DNA of 64,000 nt from contig NC_045139.1 in the NCBI RefSeq assembly GCF_008831285.2, positions 3,480,704 to 3,544,703 of the forward strand, given 5' to 3'. Positions 1-12,301 of this stretch are shown here, in pieces. The DNA is from Nymphaea colorata. Its lineage: Eukaryota > Streptophyta > Magnoliopsida > Nymphaeales > Nymphaeaceae. The translations under genes and the position numbers were made by a program. The notes under the pieces were generated by a model. The model worked only from the letters and a program-made list of their open reading frames with translations, was not told where the DNA came from and ran no database searches. Position 1 is the first letter of the stretch, and the number at the start of each line of letters is the position of its first letter.

Positions 1-221
1 AAAGAACAGATATTCTCTGTTCCAAATCGGAACGCCATAGATGTTTTGCTGTTTGAGTGTACAGCTCCTATAACTCTAATCTGAAGAGGAACTATCTAAT
101 AGGCATGAATAAATAATTGAGGTACATTCTGGGCTTCACATTTGGCGGGAAGAATATTGGGCTATTGGAACATGTATTCTGAGAGCATATGATCCAAAAA
201 CACCACAGTGTTTGATAGCCT

Positions 222-362
222 CGGATCTAATTACATGTAAAAAACCATAGATTTAAAGTTGAATGGGGGAAGGGGCTCTGACATTAAATCCACAGAACTG
301 AGATCCTAATAATTCCAGGTCATTGTAGATTAAAGATCCATGTTAAAACAAACACACCCTTA
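222..362 (+). repeat. Copy A of a dispersed MITE-like repeat
   Basis: The segment containing 'atttaaagttgaatggggga' is recognisably repeated at about 60540-60605 in the same orientation and at about 53887-54075 in reverse. This copy ends in 'acaaacacaccc', and the 53.9 kb copy starts with the inverted counterpart 'ggacgtgtttgg'. This fits a short non-autonomous DNA transposon. The exact ends of this copy are not clear. Confidence 0.45.
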
Positions 363-1236
363 ATCTTATTTCGGGAAACATGATATAAGTATAAATGTTG
401 TTCCTAAAACTAATAATCAGGCAATGTGGATAACCACATTATATTTCTTCAAGCCAAAACGTATCATTTTTTGAAATATATTGTAAGAATATGTGCTTCA
501 ATAATACAACGTTCTTCATATAGTATCATCGGTCCGAGTTCATTGGATTCGTCTAACATCTGTTGTCTCCAAGTGTTTGAGCAGGACTACTTTTGGTAGA
601 GAAGGACAGTGAGCTCGGACCAATTAGAGCAAGATCTTTCATTATAGAACAGGTGTCCTCAAGACTAGCAGATCGGACACACACCGTCCTTGTACCAGAG
701 TACTCGAGCAGCGGAACCTACGCTATCTCAAATCCGTGTTTGATGAGTGAAACATTCTTCACGTCATCATTTGCTTCAGGTGAAAGAACGATTGTACTTT
801 AACCATGGCGACACGAACGAGAGAAATTCCCTGATGACTACAACTTCTGCCTTGACGCCTATCTATGTGTTAACATGAGGGTGTACGGAAAAAGACAAAG
901 TATTAAAAATCTAGATGTCCGACTTTTTGTCACGGTCAAGCTGTCCAGGGAGAAGAACAACCACGATTACTTGTCCTGCCATCAAACATCTCGACGGAGT
1001 GAAAAATACGTAGGTGGAAACTGATCCCACCACCACTTGGCCTCGAGATATTCTCATCCTATAAAACGAACTGCACCACCATGGCATGTTTGCGACTTGC
1101 GACATGCACACTTTCAAGTGATATCTTGTCACCCTTTTACTTAAATGCATGCTACGACTATTTTGTCTCCTCATTCAATGCAGAAAATAACCAGTATAGT
1201 CATGACGTTATTTTTTTTATAGAAGATAGAAGCTCT

Positions 1237-1307
1237 TTCTCTCTTTCTTTCTTTTTCTCTCTCTCTCTTTCTTTCTTTTTCTCTTTCTCTCTCTTTCTCT
1301 CTCTTTC

Positions 1308-1389
<82 letters not shown>
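1237..1389. repeat. Compound (CT)n-(TA)n microsatellite
   Basis: A pyrimidine tract of CT and CTTT units runs directly into about 39 uninterrupted TA units. Translations of this tract give only artefactual Ser/Leu/Phe and Tyr/Ile repeats. Confidence 0.95.
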
Positions 1390-1393
<4 letters not shown>

Positions 1394-2498
1394 GTGAGTG
1401 AATGGATGAATAAATGATGATTGACTATTTAAAGACTATTTAACCAGAGTTATTTAGTTGAAGCGTATAAATTAAAATAAAAACAAAAAAAATACAAACT
1501 AATATTAAATAACGAAAATGTCTATTTGTTTTTGTTTTTTTCTTAATTGTTTATCATGTTCGATTAAATGGTATCAAATGATTAGGTTAATTATTTATCT
1601 TGTTCGATTAAACTGTATCGAAAACGTATTCCTGAGCTTAATGCGTGAAAACAAATGGTTAGGTGATTATAAAAAATCATATCACCATTTAATTTTCTTT
1701 AATATATATATATATATATGAGAGAGAAAGAACTTTGAGAAACCTAGACAGTGATTGATGGATGTGCTTGGTTGTTATTTTCTTAGCGATGTAAGTTTGT
1801 CTTTTTTTACACATTTCCAAAGCATTTAAAGGACTTTGTTTTCTTCTTCTCGTGGAGATTTCATCAATTATTTGTGCTGTGGAAACATGTCCATGCTGCC
1901 GTACTGCCGATCGATGGATCCAGGTCATTTTCACGGTTTCACCTTTTAAGTTATTTTTTCTCCAATTGAAATCCATAATGACCGAACTAAAGGGCTCCAT
2001 AAATACGAAAACAAAAAGACAAATTGCAATTATGATAAACATGTGCCACTTTTATTAATAAATTAATTACAAAATCAAGCTTACCTTTGACAATATCTCA
2101 TAAGATTTTGTAACACCCACGAGTGATAAACATATTAAGGCTCTGTGGTAAATAAAACACGAATTTACCATAAAGATTGAAGCATATTTGCGAACACCTA
2201 ATTCTAATGTTACACAAATGTTCTCTAATGTTTTCACATAATATTTCAACTGTCAAACAACCCATAATGTACAAAGGATCATTTTAAAAAATAACTGCAC
2301 TTTTACCAAAAGAATCATATCCAATGTTGAAAAACATATCAAAATGACTAAACAGCAGGTTACTGTTTAGGGCATGTGAAGTATCCAAGCTTCGTTTAAT
2401 AATAGTACTTTTTCTATGTCAGAGCTAATAGTCAACCGAAATAATTGATCTACATATGATTCTGCACATTTTTTACATCTTTCTTCCAATTTTATCCC

Positions 2499-3892
2499 CT
2501 AAGGCATCTCCTTTGCAGCACAAGACTCCAAAATTTTACCGTACATCTTTATATATATCTCTTCATGAAGTTAATTACTAAGAAAATAATGTAAAAATGA
2601 CAATAAACAACTAGATTTATATAAGGGGCATGATAAAGTAATCTTACCTCTGCAGCTGCTTTGGATTTTGGTGTCACATGAAAAATGAAACATCTCCTCC
2701 CAGTTAATCTAAAACTCTCTGCTCTATTTTCTTCTACTGCAGCTGATGTGATGCTTGGGCTACTAGAACTGCAATCCAGTGGAGTAATTTGAGTCCCCAC
2801 ATCTCTCATCCGTGACCCATTTCTTCCCTTCAATTCTTCTACATCATACATTCATGATATAAATGAAAACATAAACACATCCACATGCATACTTACAGAT
2901 TTACATTCATCGATAGCACAGAAAAAGAAGAAGAAATTAACAATGGAAGATCGATTCGAACCTGAAGCAGTGACTTCTTCGATTGCAGGGATGGAGAGGG
3001 GCTTGGACTCCTGAGGACCATGAGAAGGAAAGGAGAGAGGAGCAGACTTGAAAGTCCTGGTTAGGACTGGCACTGTCCGGGAACGCTGTTCGGCCCATGT
3101 CTTGGTAGCCAGAGAGGAGGAAAGGCATTGGATTGGCACTTCACCAGACAGTGGATTGCAGATGTACCTCTCTGCTTCATCCCACTTTGAGTTCAGGAAC
3201 CTCCCTTCCAAGTACCTCATTGATGCCATGCTCTCCCTTGCTGATCCACATCTTGCCTGCTGTAAGGCTACTCTTTTTTTCATCACCACCCACATGGTAC
3301 AGAACAGGAATTACAACAGTGGAACAACCACATACAGTGATGCATTTATATGTGTGTATATGGGCATACATACACACATGGAACATGCATGCATACTGTA
3401 TTATGTTAAGGTACATATTTATCATCTTTTTGGCTAGAACTTGGAACTTTTATCCCTATCTCACTCACTGGAGAAGTCTGTCATTTCTAGGAAGATGATG
3501 CAAATGAAGGGTGTGCAGCCAAATATGCAAGTATATTTGCAGAAAACTTACCTTTTAGGGCCTCTGTGAAAGAGTAGGTTGACGGGTCAATGTGGCCTAC
3601 GGAAAAAAAGAATGGGAATTAACAAGGAGAAGAAGAAATCCAGAGAGAGAGAGAAGGAAACAGATGGTGGGTAGGCCGTAGATTGATGGCTACCTTTAGG
3701 AATATAACCAGGTGAAGATGTCGCACTGGAGAGGCTGTAATGGCGGAAAGATCTGGACTCCCTGAAGCTCTTGATAGTGGCCGCAGAGAGGTGGGTGATT
3801 GCTCTGCCTGACTCGCTTCCATCCCCTGTAATGCATGCCTGCAGCAGCAAACCTTCATCTCGAAATCTTGAATGTTTGACACCATGATCCAT
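2499..3892 (-). CDS. Plant protein with SKWDEAERYICNPLSGEVP motif (remorin-like N-region), five exons
   Basis: Exons read on the minus strand are 3892-3694, 3596-3552, 3270-2962, 2838-2648 and probably 2525-2499, giving about 256 residues. All junction phases agree (phase 1, 1, 1, then 0). The product is Ser-rich and largely without predicted fold. Landmarks are a basic/Ser-rich N-terminus, SKWDEAERYICNPLSGEVP at about 109-127, and MRDVGTQITP at about 195-204. The WDEAERYICNP and MRDVGT(Q/E)(I/M)TP patterns recall the disordered regions of plant remorin-family proteins. No remorin C-terminal coiled coil is seen, so the family assignment is tentative. The weakest parts are the acceptor at 3271, which lies in a purine-rich run, and the short last exon ending SCAAKEMP. 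If that last exon is wrong, the gene continues to lower coordinates. A second frame is open across exon 1, but it does not join the other exons. No function is claimed. Confidence 0.55.
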
Positions 3893-5658
3893 ATCTCAAT
3901 GCACACACAGAGAAAGAGAGAGAGGGAGACCGAGAAACAGAGAGAGAAAGAGAGAGAGAGTCTGAAGGTGGGGGTAGAGAGAGAAGAGAAGCAAATGACC
4001 AGAAAGTTATCCCACTTTTGGCTTTTAAATTCAATTTCTTGATTGTTGACATGATTACCATGCAGGAGCAGGAACAGCGGGCTTGGGATGCTGCTGCTGT
4101 CTCAATTTTGTCTGTGTCGTTGGGTTGTTTTCTTCCTGGCTTACCTGCACAGCAGGGCCGGAAACTTTCTCATATAAAAAGTTGTGCCGCTGGAAGGAAC
4201 ATCGCCCGATCCGACTTGGCTCCCATGAAGTCGTCTCGGCCAGCAAAAGCCGTGTCGGTGGGGTCTCACTTTGTATGTATGATCACTGTTCTTCTTGTCT
4301 TGTACAGTGAAAAACTATATGTTTACCCACAAAATGCCAACATTGAATCACATTGGAGCAGTACTACCAAGATTGACCTCGGCGGATCGTTTTAGTTCGC
4401 TTTAGAGGTCATTTGGCAGTCGAAACTGAATGTTTCATGAGTCTCTGTTAAAGATTGGAGCAAATTCATATAACACTTACAAGGTATTTTTTCTGCCGAA
4501 TAATCTCTTAGTTAACATAAAATGCATCCCATGTTAGAGATAAGGTGATTTGAGATCTTGGGATATCAGATTTTAGAATTGAAAGATGCAAAGGTTACAT
4601 GACAATCTATATATATATTCATCTCCAGTATGTGAATATGTAGTGTATTAAGAAGACCTAAAAGCATGAATTCTAAAATTTATAGTTCAGTAATCACTTT
4701 CTATCTTAGGTTTTGAGTAATCAAACACCCTTTGATTGAACTAACTAATAACAAACTCGAGTATTAATTTGACATTTACATACTTACATGGCCTGACTGC
4801 TCATGTACAAGTTTCAGGTCCTCATTTTCAGGCATCATTTGTCTCGGAGCAGGTCAACTTAGACCTAACCAGGCTCAGTCCGAGCTACGCCTCGAGCCAA
4901 CTTGTGCTACTCTGACTACTATGCTTTAGTTTGGTAGTTTTCAAAGCTTGTTGACCTTGGAGGCTTAACTTCAACGTGAAAAGCTAGCCAAGTGTTCCTT
5001 TATGTCAAATCATTGTGAATAGATCTAGCAAGAAGACAACCATCTCATAAAGTTAAAAGCAGATTGATTGATTGATTTTTTATTCTGTTTATGACAAAAG
5101 AAAAATAAGGGTGTGTACCCAAATGATGAATTATACTTAGAGATCTTTGGCAACAACTAACACAGTACAATATGGGGTTCTTAATTTATGGCTATGAAAT
5201 CTGCAATTTGTTAGGATTATGAATTGCAGAGAGCAAATCCTTGCATTTAAGATTTGGATTAATCGAAAGCTTCCAATGAATTCTTATGCATAAATTAAGC
5301 CAACTCCTGGCCAATTCAGATCCACCCGAGTCAGGACCAGACCCGGTTCAGCAGTTCCGGGTCATGGGATCGAGACAACTTGGGAAGGGTGAGGGGACTC
5401 TACTTTTCTCATATTTGAACGAAAATGACGCAAAGAAATGTGGGCATAGAGGGGAGTTGCAAGGAAATCACGGTAACAGCTCGACGCTCATCTCAGCCTT
5501 TGATTGTGGCTCACAAGCATTTGTATTGTTATGGGGATTTTTGTACTGGGAATATTGCAAGCCGGTAGTACTTGTAAGACAATCATGCATGTTATTGGGA
5601 CCCCAAAAGGTTCTTCAAGAATTTGACATGCAATCATGCCCATTTTATTTTGTAGCTA

Positions 5659-5705
<47 letters not shown>

Positions 5706-7625
5706 CTTCGTATCCAAGTTCGATAAAGAAATCCTCCATCCTTTTTTATGGCACAAAAAATGCATCTTAATTGAAAAAAAACGTGTTAAGTACGTGAAAA
5801 ACAAGTCAGTCTTATAAAACGGTAATTAGATACATCTTTTAAAAAAACATTAGAAAATGAAAAACATAAAAAAAATTGGCATCATATGCATTTTTTTGCA
5901 TTTTATTATTTTCTATTTTTTATAATTTTCAGGATTTATTAAATGTTTTATTTCTAAAAAAAATTTATCGACAGTTTTTCGAGATATTCTCGACATATAC
6001 AACTTTGTCATATTATATCTGAGAAATTCCTCACCGTATAATAGTCATACATGATATTTTTGAGATATATAACTTTGTCATATTATACCCAAGAAATTTA
6101 TCGCCGTATAATACCCATACATGATATATGTAACAATGCTTTATACTCATTCATCCGATGCAATGCATAAAATGAAACTGAACTCAATATGATCAGATTT
6201 CAGTTTATAGATATAAAGGACAAGGTAAATCTAGTGGATGCCAAACATTAATGCAAAGTTAAAATCTGAGAATTATTCATTAAAACATAATGATCTCATT
6301 GGTATTAGTGACCAGTTTATGGTATGGTGACAGTTTAGTTATAATCCTTTAGTGACTAACTTTTAAATTTAATCATCCTGCAACTATTATATACATATAT
6401 AAAACAAAGGGTTTGGCACCGACACATTATGGGGTTATTCTTTTATATATGAGAATTACAAAAGCAGCTTAACATTAGAATTATTCAGAAAGAACTTCTT
6501 AACACTTGAAAAATTATGGATGACCGCCTAAATTTATAAAATAACTATGAAACGAGTCCTCGGTTTATATAAAGGCTTTTTTGCCCAAAAGAAACAAAAA
6601 AAAAAGTTTCTGTAAGGTTTCGAATAAGTTTTCTCTATTTTCTTCTTCGAAGAGGACGAGCAGCAAAATACATATGGTATTAAAGGCTCGCAACTGCGTG
6701 TGAAGGCCATGAAAGAAGGCATGTCCTTCGTCATAGGCCTTTTCTTTTATAAGTCACCATGTTCAGAAGCATCTTACTGTCATTAATTCAATTGTCATAT
6801 GTTCCCCTTGCTGTCCAAGCAAAAAGAATGTTGAAGATGCTTCAAATGCCCTTTTGCCTACAACACCAATATTTTATCAGCTTTGTTTAGGTAGACTTGA
6901 TAAAGTTTTATATGAAACGTTTGAAGTTTTCATACCAATTGCTTGTTAACATGAGTGTAAGAGATTCGAAACGATTTGTTCATAAATTTTTACAATTTTA
7001 AACCCAAAAAAAAGTGTAAAAAATGATCTTAGCCCATTGATGATATCCACTTTGATGTGTTTTTTTTTTTAATGTTCATTTAGGAGAAACCACTTTGAGC
7101 ATAAAGCTTAAGGTTCTGGCTTGATTTGGGGCCTGAGTGAATCCGCAGTATACCCTTCAACTTGAAGGTAGTGCTTGTCATCATTTACGGCCCAAAAGAA
7201 TAAAAATGACACATTGTGGCCTATTAGGCTGACCAGGCGGTCCTGATAGGCTGCCCACTATCGGAGTGAGGCCCACCCCCTCTCTTCTAGCGTGTGCCCT
7301 TCTTGCTGGAAGCCCACTTGGCTGGGTCCCCACGGGCCTGCCAGAAGGCGAGGGGGAAGCTTTAGGAAAGAGCAAAGCACCATAGAAGGGAAGATGAGAG
7401 AAGGGAGCCCTAGAGTTAGGGTTCACACTCTTCATAGATATATATGCCTTTGCATATATTGTGCATGCACGCACATACATATGTAAGTATTATATTTTCA
7501 ACTAGTGACCAACTAAATTTTATATTGGTAAAGACAAGTCAAGAAAGGATGTTGCAATAGAACCCAACAATGATTGACTCTTGCCCTTACCAATATTGAA
7601 GTTTTGATCTTCTTCAACTTAATTC
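3893..7625. other. Intergenic region, no gene seen
   Basis: The first few hundred bases presumably include the promoter and 5' leader of the minus-strand gene ending at 3892, including a GA-rich tract at 3910-3960. Farther on are plain AT-rich DNA, a (TA)n tract at about 5657-5703 and many homopolymer runs. The open frames at 4018-4395 and 5286-5726 show no family resemblance, and no splice partner was found. Confidence 0.6.
5657..5703. repeat. (TA)n microsatellite
   Basis: About 23 TA units with one CA-type interruption are visible directly. Confidence 0.9.
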
Positions 7626-7719
7626 AACTTAAATCACTTCAATTCTGCTGACTTTGTATTTATCATAAGAGGAACTTAAATCACTTCAATTCTGCTGACT
7701 TTGTATTTATCATAAGAGG
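7626..7719 (+). repeat. Perfect 47-bp tandem duplication
   Basis: The unit starting 'aacttaaatcacttcaattc' and ending 'cataagagg' occurs twice back to back (7626-7672 and 7673-7719) with no mismatch seen, so the duplication is recent or the unit has been conserved by gene conversion. Confidence 0.95.
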
Positions 7720-7797
7720 GGTGGGCATGAAGAGTGTCTCCATGCCCTTCTTATGCTCCAAACCAAGTTCATCAACCAAGTTTAAGGCGTGTACGTG

Positions 7798-7876
7798 GTA
7801 TTGGATCTGATTCAGGGTCGAAACCAGATCCAAACCAAGTTTGTATTGGATCTCATTCAGGGTCGAAACCAGATCC
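7798..7876 (+). repeat. 45-bp tandem duplication
   Basis: The unit beginning 'gtattggatctgattcaggg' at 7798 is repeated from 7843 ('gtattggatctcattcaggg') with one substitution. The second unit is incomplete. It lies only 80 bp from the 47-bp duplication. Confidence 0.9.
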
Positions 7877-9600
7877 AGTCCATCTGTAAAAAGTTAAACT
7901 TTTCTCACCCGTCAAAGTTTGCCACCGTCAAGTTACATAAATGATAAGCAAAACATTTATTATATGTTACTTTATTATTTAAGCTTTTATAGATACAAGA
8001 CTAAAAAACGAACTCTTCCACCCAAGTGTCAAAATTTTGAAGTTTTTGAGTCAAAATTTTGAAGTTTTTGTGAAATTAATAATAATAATAATAATAAATA
8101 GTCTTCCCGCACCGCCGCACCAATAAATTTTGAGATGTGCCGCTCCGGCACCCGCACCCCGCACTCTGGTAACATAGCAGGTAGGAGTTTTCGCTCTCTT
8201 GTTGGATAGAAAGCACATTGTTGAAGAATCAACAGGACTACCTCGCTCCATTTTATTTGAATAAAAAATATATGTATACAAACTTTTATATGGACACTCT
8301 CTTCTGTCATATTCAAACATCATCCCATAGAACATGCAAATAAAAATGTTTAAAAAATTATAACTTGAATCATTTTCCACAGTGGACCTTTCCCTTAGAC
8401 GATCCAACTCTCACCAAATATACGGTTGCCATGTGAAAACCTAAAATTATGCATGTTTTTTGCAATGCTGTTGAAGATGGAGCAGCCACTTTTTGGAAAA
8501 TGAAAAAAAAAAGTGGGGACCAAATCTTGCACAAGCCGCCCCAGTACTTAGGAAGGACCACAGTATGCCTCTTTCTAACGATGACTGGTGAGAGTGACTT
8601 TTTTTTTTTTTTCTCTTTGTGAGGAAATTTGAATTCTTAAACTTTGCACTTCTTTCTTCATTTATTCTGCAAAATTTAAACGTTAGCATTTCTCTTCATT
8701 TATAGCCAATGATAGTGTTTAGCTAAAAGTAAACTTTTCGAGTGAGCAAGAGGATAACTCGGCCTACCTTTCAGAAAAGAAGGCCAAGTTGTCCCTTCCC
8801 TTTCCCATGCTTTCCGGGTTTAGGGTGGCTTCGGCGCCTAGGGTAATATCATGCTCTACCTTTATAGGGCACGGCGAGTGTTCTTTGACTATAAGCCTAC
8901 ATAATTTCAATTTGATAGAACTTTTCTGGCAGCTCAGTTGGTTAAGTTAATGAAAGCTAGGGTTTGCTCCAATCTTAGGCTGCAGCATAAGAGTAGAGCT
9001 CCAACCTGTTTTGCTTTCTTTACTCAGCAGTGTTCCTGAATCGGAAACACATGGTACAAGAGTATTCTTTCTTCTTGGTGAAATCTACAGTTGTATCTAC
9101 CAAATTAGGAGCACTTATAAGCATACTGATCAAATTTGCTGTCGAAGTTAATAGTGAACAGTAAGAAACACTTTTGGAAGAGTAGCTAGGTACAATGCTT
9201 CCAATATTCCAATAAATTGTGAAAGAAGCAGCATAACAAATCACATTTCCAAATCAGCTTTCTAGAGGATTCAGTTTTAATTGAGAGAAGGGATTGAGAA
9301 CATTTACATGTGTGTGTGTGTGTGTGTACACCTGTGTACATGCACACTCTTTCCAAAAGAAGGTGAAATTTCAGGGTAGAGGTTAGGAACGGACCCGTAA
9401 TTTTTTTTTTCTTACCAGATCGGAAATTTGGAAAGGAACTTCTAAACTTTTTTTCACATTTGTCAAATTATTTGTTTTTTAAAAATGTCAACTAGTATAT
9501 TTTCTATTTTCAAAATCTTGAGGGGGACAGCTATGGCCCTCGCCAATCCCTTTGTCTCCGTGCAAGCCAGGGTCTTCGAGCGGATACAAGGATGTCTAGT
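7877..9600. other. Intergenic region, no gene seen
   Basis: AT-rich DNA with overlapping minus-strand open frames at 8029-8689 that share no motif and no consistent splice sites. It includes a small duplication ('caaaattttgaagtttttg' twice near 8030-8070), an (AAT)n run near 8080-8097, a possible SINE head near 8926 and a (TG)n run near 9311-9327. Confidence 0.55.
8926..9010 (+). mobile_element. Possible degenerate tRNA-derived SINE head
   Basis: 'tggcagctcagttggttaag' resembles a tRNA A-box region, and 'ggtttgctcc' about 30 bp downstream resembles a B box (GGTTCRANNCC). The spacing and sequence fit a decayed tRNA-derived SINE promoter better than a functional tRNA, because no acceptor stem or complete cloverleaf can be drawn. 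Poly(A) and target-site duplications were not identified. Confidence 0.35.
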
Positions 9601-9604
9601 CTTA

Positions 9605-9770
9605 GGGCTCGTTTGACAAATGGAACATTATATAACTGATTTATGAATACGGCCCAAAGCTTGGGGTAGATTTATGGAATACATTTTTAATGTAGTCCAC
9701 GAATCTACTCCAAAGCTTTGGGTCATATCTATGAAACTATTACACTTTCTTCTATCCGCCAAACCGACCC
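9605..9770. mobile_element. Tourist/PIF-Harbinger-type MITE
   Basis: The element is flanked on both sides by TTA (9602-9604 and 9771-9773). The left end is GGGCTCGTTTG and the right end, read in reverse complement, is GGGTCGGTTTGG. The interior is also self-complementary: a 'cccaaagcttggggtagatt' arm pairs with 'aatctactccaaagctttggg'. A 3-bp TTA target duplication with G-rich terminal inverted repeats is the signature of Tourist-like MITEs. The length is about 166 bp with no coding capacity. Confidence 0.85.
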
Positions 9771-10886
9771 TTAAAGTATAAGTTTTCATGTTTTGCATGA
9801 AACTTGAATCTTTCAGTAGAATTCTCAGCTGTCTTCACATATTCTCTCAGAATTTTAGACATGATACATCCAAGTGTAGTGTTCTTAACCAATTGGGACC
9901 AATCCATGCACTTGCTCTACAATATAGTGTGAAAATGGCTGGTCATGCTTGTGTAAAAGGCAATGTTAGCATGCATCATATGGAAAACATCACATTTGCA
10001 CCACAACATGCAAGCCAAGTGTGTGCCCAACTGGGGCATGCCATCCACATGACAAGTCACAGGGCTGCATGTGATATATGCCCATTCATGCATAGTGCAT
10101 TTGGATTTTTGCTTGTCCTGGCTTGGTGGCAACTACCATCCATGAGTCATCATCATCAACATCAAGGGTCATCCATCAATCAAGAGGAAGAAGGACCACC
10201 CATGTCCTACATATGCCAACAAGAGATGGTTCTTTAGCGTCTATTTTGTGATAAGAATCAGTGTAGGGCATAGGCTGTGGGGTCAAAGGCCATGTGATGC
10301 AGCTCATCAAGGTGACTCACTTTGATAAAGAGTTAATGTAGAAGATGATGAGTGACTGGATATACTCTTCTCTCTTATGAAAGGGATAGCAGAATATGTG
10401 GAGCAGGAGAAGTGGAATTGGAAAGGAAGTTAAAATCAGGTAAAAGAATTCAACTTGGAGAAAACCAACCTAGCGAATGCTTTAGTTCGTTGTCAATTCC
10501 AGTCTCATTAAGGCACATAAAAAGAAAATTCCAGTTTTCAAGTTATTCTTTTCATTTTTCAATAGCCAAGATATTAGAAAAAAGAAACCGGTGAATTTAA
10601 AATTAAGAAATTATTTCTTTAGTTTGGTTTTTACAAGTTCTAGTTATATGGATGAACTTTACGTTTGATCGATGAACTTATATCTGGTTATATAAATATG
10701 ATAGTATATTGGTATCTAGAATATGATAGTATATTGGTATCTAGGGGCAAAAAGAGGCTTTTTTTTCAGGGGCGGACTAAAGGGTTCAACCAAACTGTTT
10801 TTAGGCAATATTTGTAGTCTCAAGTGAAATTATTTTCAGTTAAAAACTGTGAAAAGAAGCTCCGGCAGCAAAAATGGCTGAGTGGC
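9771..10886. other. Intergenic region, no gene seen
   Basis: It contains an open frame of 149 codons (9788-10237) starting with ATG. The predicted protein is rich in His, Met and Cys, has no recognisable domain, and its reverse strand is also partly open, so I do not call it. A perfect 25-bp tandem repeat containing 'atatgatagtatattggtat' lies at about 10694-10744. Confidence 0.55.
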
Positions 10887-10887
10887 C

Positions 10888-11300
10888 GTCACTAATCTTC
10901 CATATTTTCACACTCACTGGTTTGAGTTAAGGGTGAGCAACGGCCCTATCCAGATGGGACATCCGGCAGGGGCGAAGCCAAGATTTTCTTCAGAGGCGGG
11001 CCGGCAGTTCGACCTCTGAATCCGGGTAGGGCCAAACGGAATTATAATACAAAAAATACCTTATGCAATTAAAAAATATTATTTTTTTCAATGTAAAAAA
11101 AAAATTCATTGGCTGAGGTGGAGCCATGGCCTAGGCGGCCCCCCTTCCCTCCGCCCCTGACGTCGGGTACCCGACCTGTGACGGACGGGAGCGTCACCAA
11201 TCTCCCATATTTTCACACGGACGGGAGCGTCACCAATCTCCCATATTTTCACACCCACTGGTTTCAGTTAAGGGTGAGCAATGGGCCCTGTCCAGATGGG
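10888..11300 (+). repeat. ~70-bp direct duplication flanking a MITE-like insert, plus 36-bp tandem
   Basis: The segment from 'gtcactaatcttccatattt' to 'ccctatccagatggg' (10888-10958) is repeated, with substitutions, from 11229 to 11300. Between the copies sits a sequence related to a dispersed GGGGCGRAG-CCAGGATTTTT family (10966-11165). Just before the second copy a 36-bp unit ('acggacgggagcgtcaccaa...') is present twice (11181-11216 and 11217-11252). Confidence 0.8.
10966..11165 (+). mobile_element. Dispersed 'GGGGCGAAGCCAAGATTTT' element, copy 1
   Basis: It starts 'aggggcgaagccaagatttt', continues with a 'gggcc...aacgga' block and an A/T-rich middle, and ends near a 'gccatggcctaggcggcccc' block and 'ccgcccctga'. 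Sequences with the same order of blocks occur at 13870-14020 and 59888-60060. The ends 'caggggcg' and 'cgcccctg' are complementary, as in a non-autonomous DNA transposon. Confidence 0.6.
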
Positions 11301-11641
11301 TCGTCGGATACCCGATCAGGCCAGGCTTGGGTTGCTATTTGACATTCGGTCCATATATTTAAAAAAAAAACTCTCGGGGCTGGATTTGCCCGAGCTGGGT
11401 ATGATGCCAGCTCCTTTAAAAAAATTTTGTGTGCCACTTATGGCTCTTTCTGATATATTAAAAAATGCGACGTTAAGAGTTTGAAATATGAGTAGAACTG
11501 GCAGATATGAAATTGATGGTCCATACCAACCCGATAACTAAGCACACTGGGCTTGGGTTGCTACCAAACGCTTTGAGCTAGCCCGAACCTGACTTTGTCG
11601 AGCCTTGGCCATGGCCAGGCCAGCCCAATGCCTAGCCCTAG
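11268..11641. mobile_element. MITE-like element with AGGG terminal inverted repeats
   Basis: The left end 'agggtgagcaatgggccctg' and the reverse complement of the right end, 'agggctaggcattgggctgg', are imperfect inverted repeats. Subterminal 'cttgggttgct' is present near both ends. The left end alone is also found at 10930-10958, which suggests a truncated relative next door. No coding capacity is seen. Confidence 0.5.
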
Positions 11642-12215
11642 TTTCACCACATATTTCACATAAATTCAAGGAACAGGTGCTGGATGGTAAAATGAATAAA
11701 ATGCCCTGAAGCTTAAAAAGAAAGAGGCTCATATAAAGACAAAACTTGAAAGAAACAAAGCACTTTTTTTTAATGACAAAGTTGCCCCTCATGCGGTCAC
11801 ATTATGTATAAGCCACCAAAGGTAATTTCCAATTATTAGTTTCCCTAACTCCCAGTGATTATACAAGAAACAGGAGAAGAGAATAAAACCTTCAGAAAAA
11901 GTTGAAAAGGGCAACCAAAATCTTGGTCAAGAAGAAACTGCTTCATTGTACGGAAAGATGTGTGGGAAAAGTTTCCCAGGATAAGGATTTGGTAACATTT
12001 TGTCAGAAAAATTACCAAACTTCATGTTTTTGTTGTGACTTTTCTTGGTATCACCAAACAAAATAATGGTGAAGCCTTTGTGTCCCACATTCTTTTGTAA
12101 TGATAAACTCGTGAAATTTCCTCCATGATTGAAACATGTCATGGTCAGGTCGACTTGGTAGCCTGCTGCAATTCTTGTTATATCATTTCACAGAATCTCA
12201 TAAAATATAAATTAA

Positions 12216-12301
<86 letters not shown>

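Larger units (their letters stand above)
1..2498. other. Gene-poor flank with repeats
   Basis: No convincing gene is seen on either strand. The open frames here (for example 593-802 and 911-1174) lack an ATG start or any recognisable motif. The stretch holds part of a dispersed repeat (about 222-362), a CT-rich tract followed by a long (TA)n tract (about 1237-1389) and a shorter (TA)n run near 1702-1719. The 3' untranslated region of the minus-strand gene that follows probably lies in 2200-2498. Confidence 0.6.

Noticed and set aside
593-802. 69-codon open frame on the plus strand
   Set aside because: No ATG start (it begins with TTG), no motif, and no splice partner.
5286-5726. 146-codon ORF ending in a Tyr/Ile repeat
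   Set aside because: The last third is translated (TA)n and the rest has no family resemblance.
7626-7876. CRISPR-like spaced repeats
   Set aside because: The repeats are adjacent duplications with no regular spacers, and the DNA is eukaryotic.
8926-9010. tRNA gene
   Set aside because: A-box-like and B-box-like sequences are present, but no acceptor or anticodon stem can be formed. Kept only as a possible SINE.
9788-10237. 149-codon ORF with ATG
   Set aside because: Biased composition (His, Met, Cys), no domain, opposite strand also partly open and no supporting signals. Probably chance.
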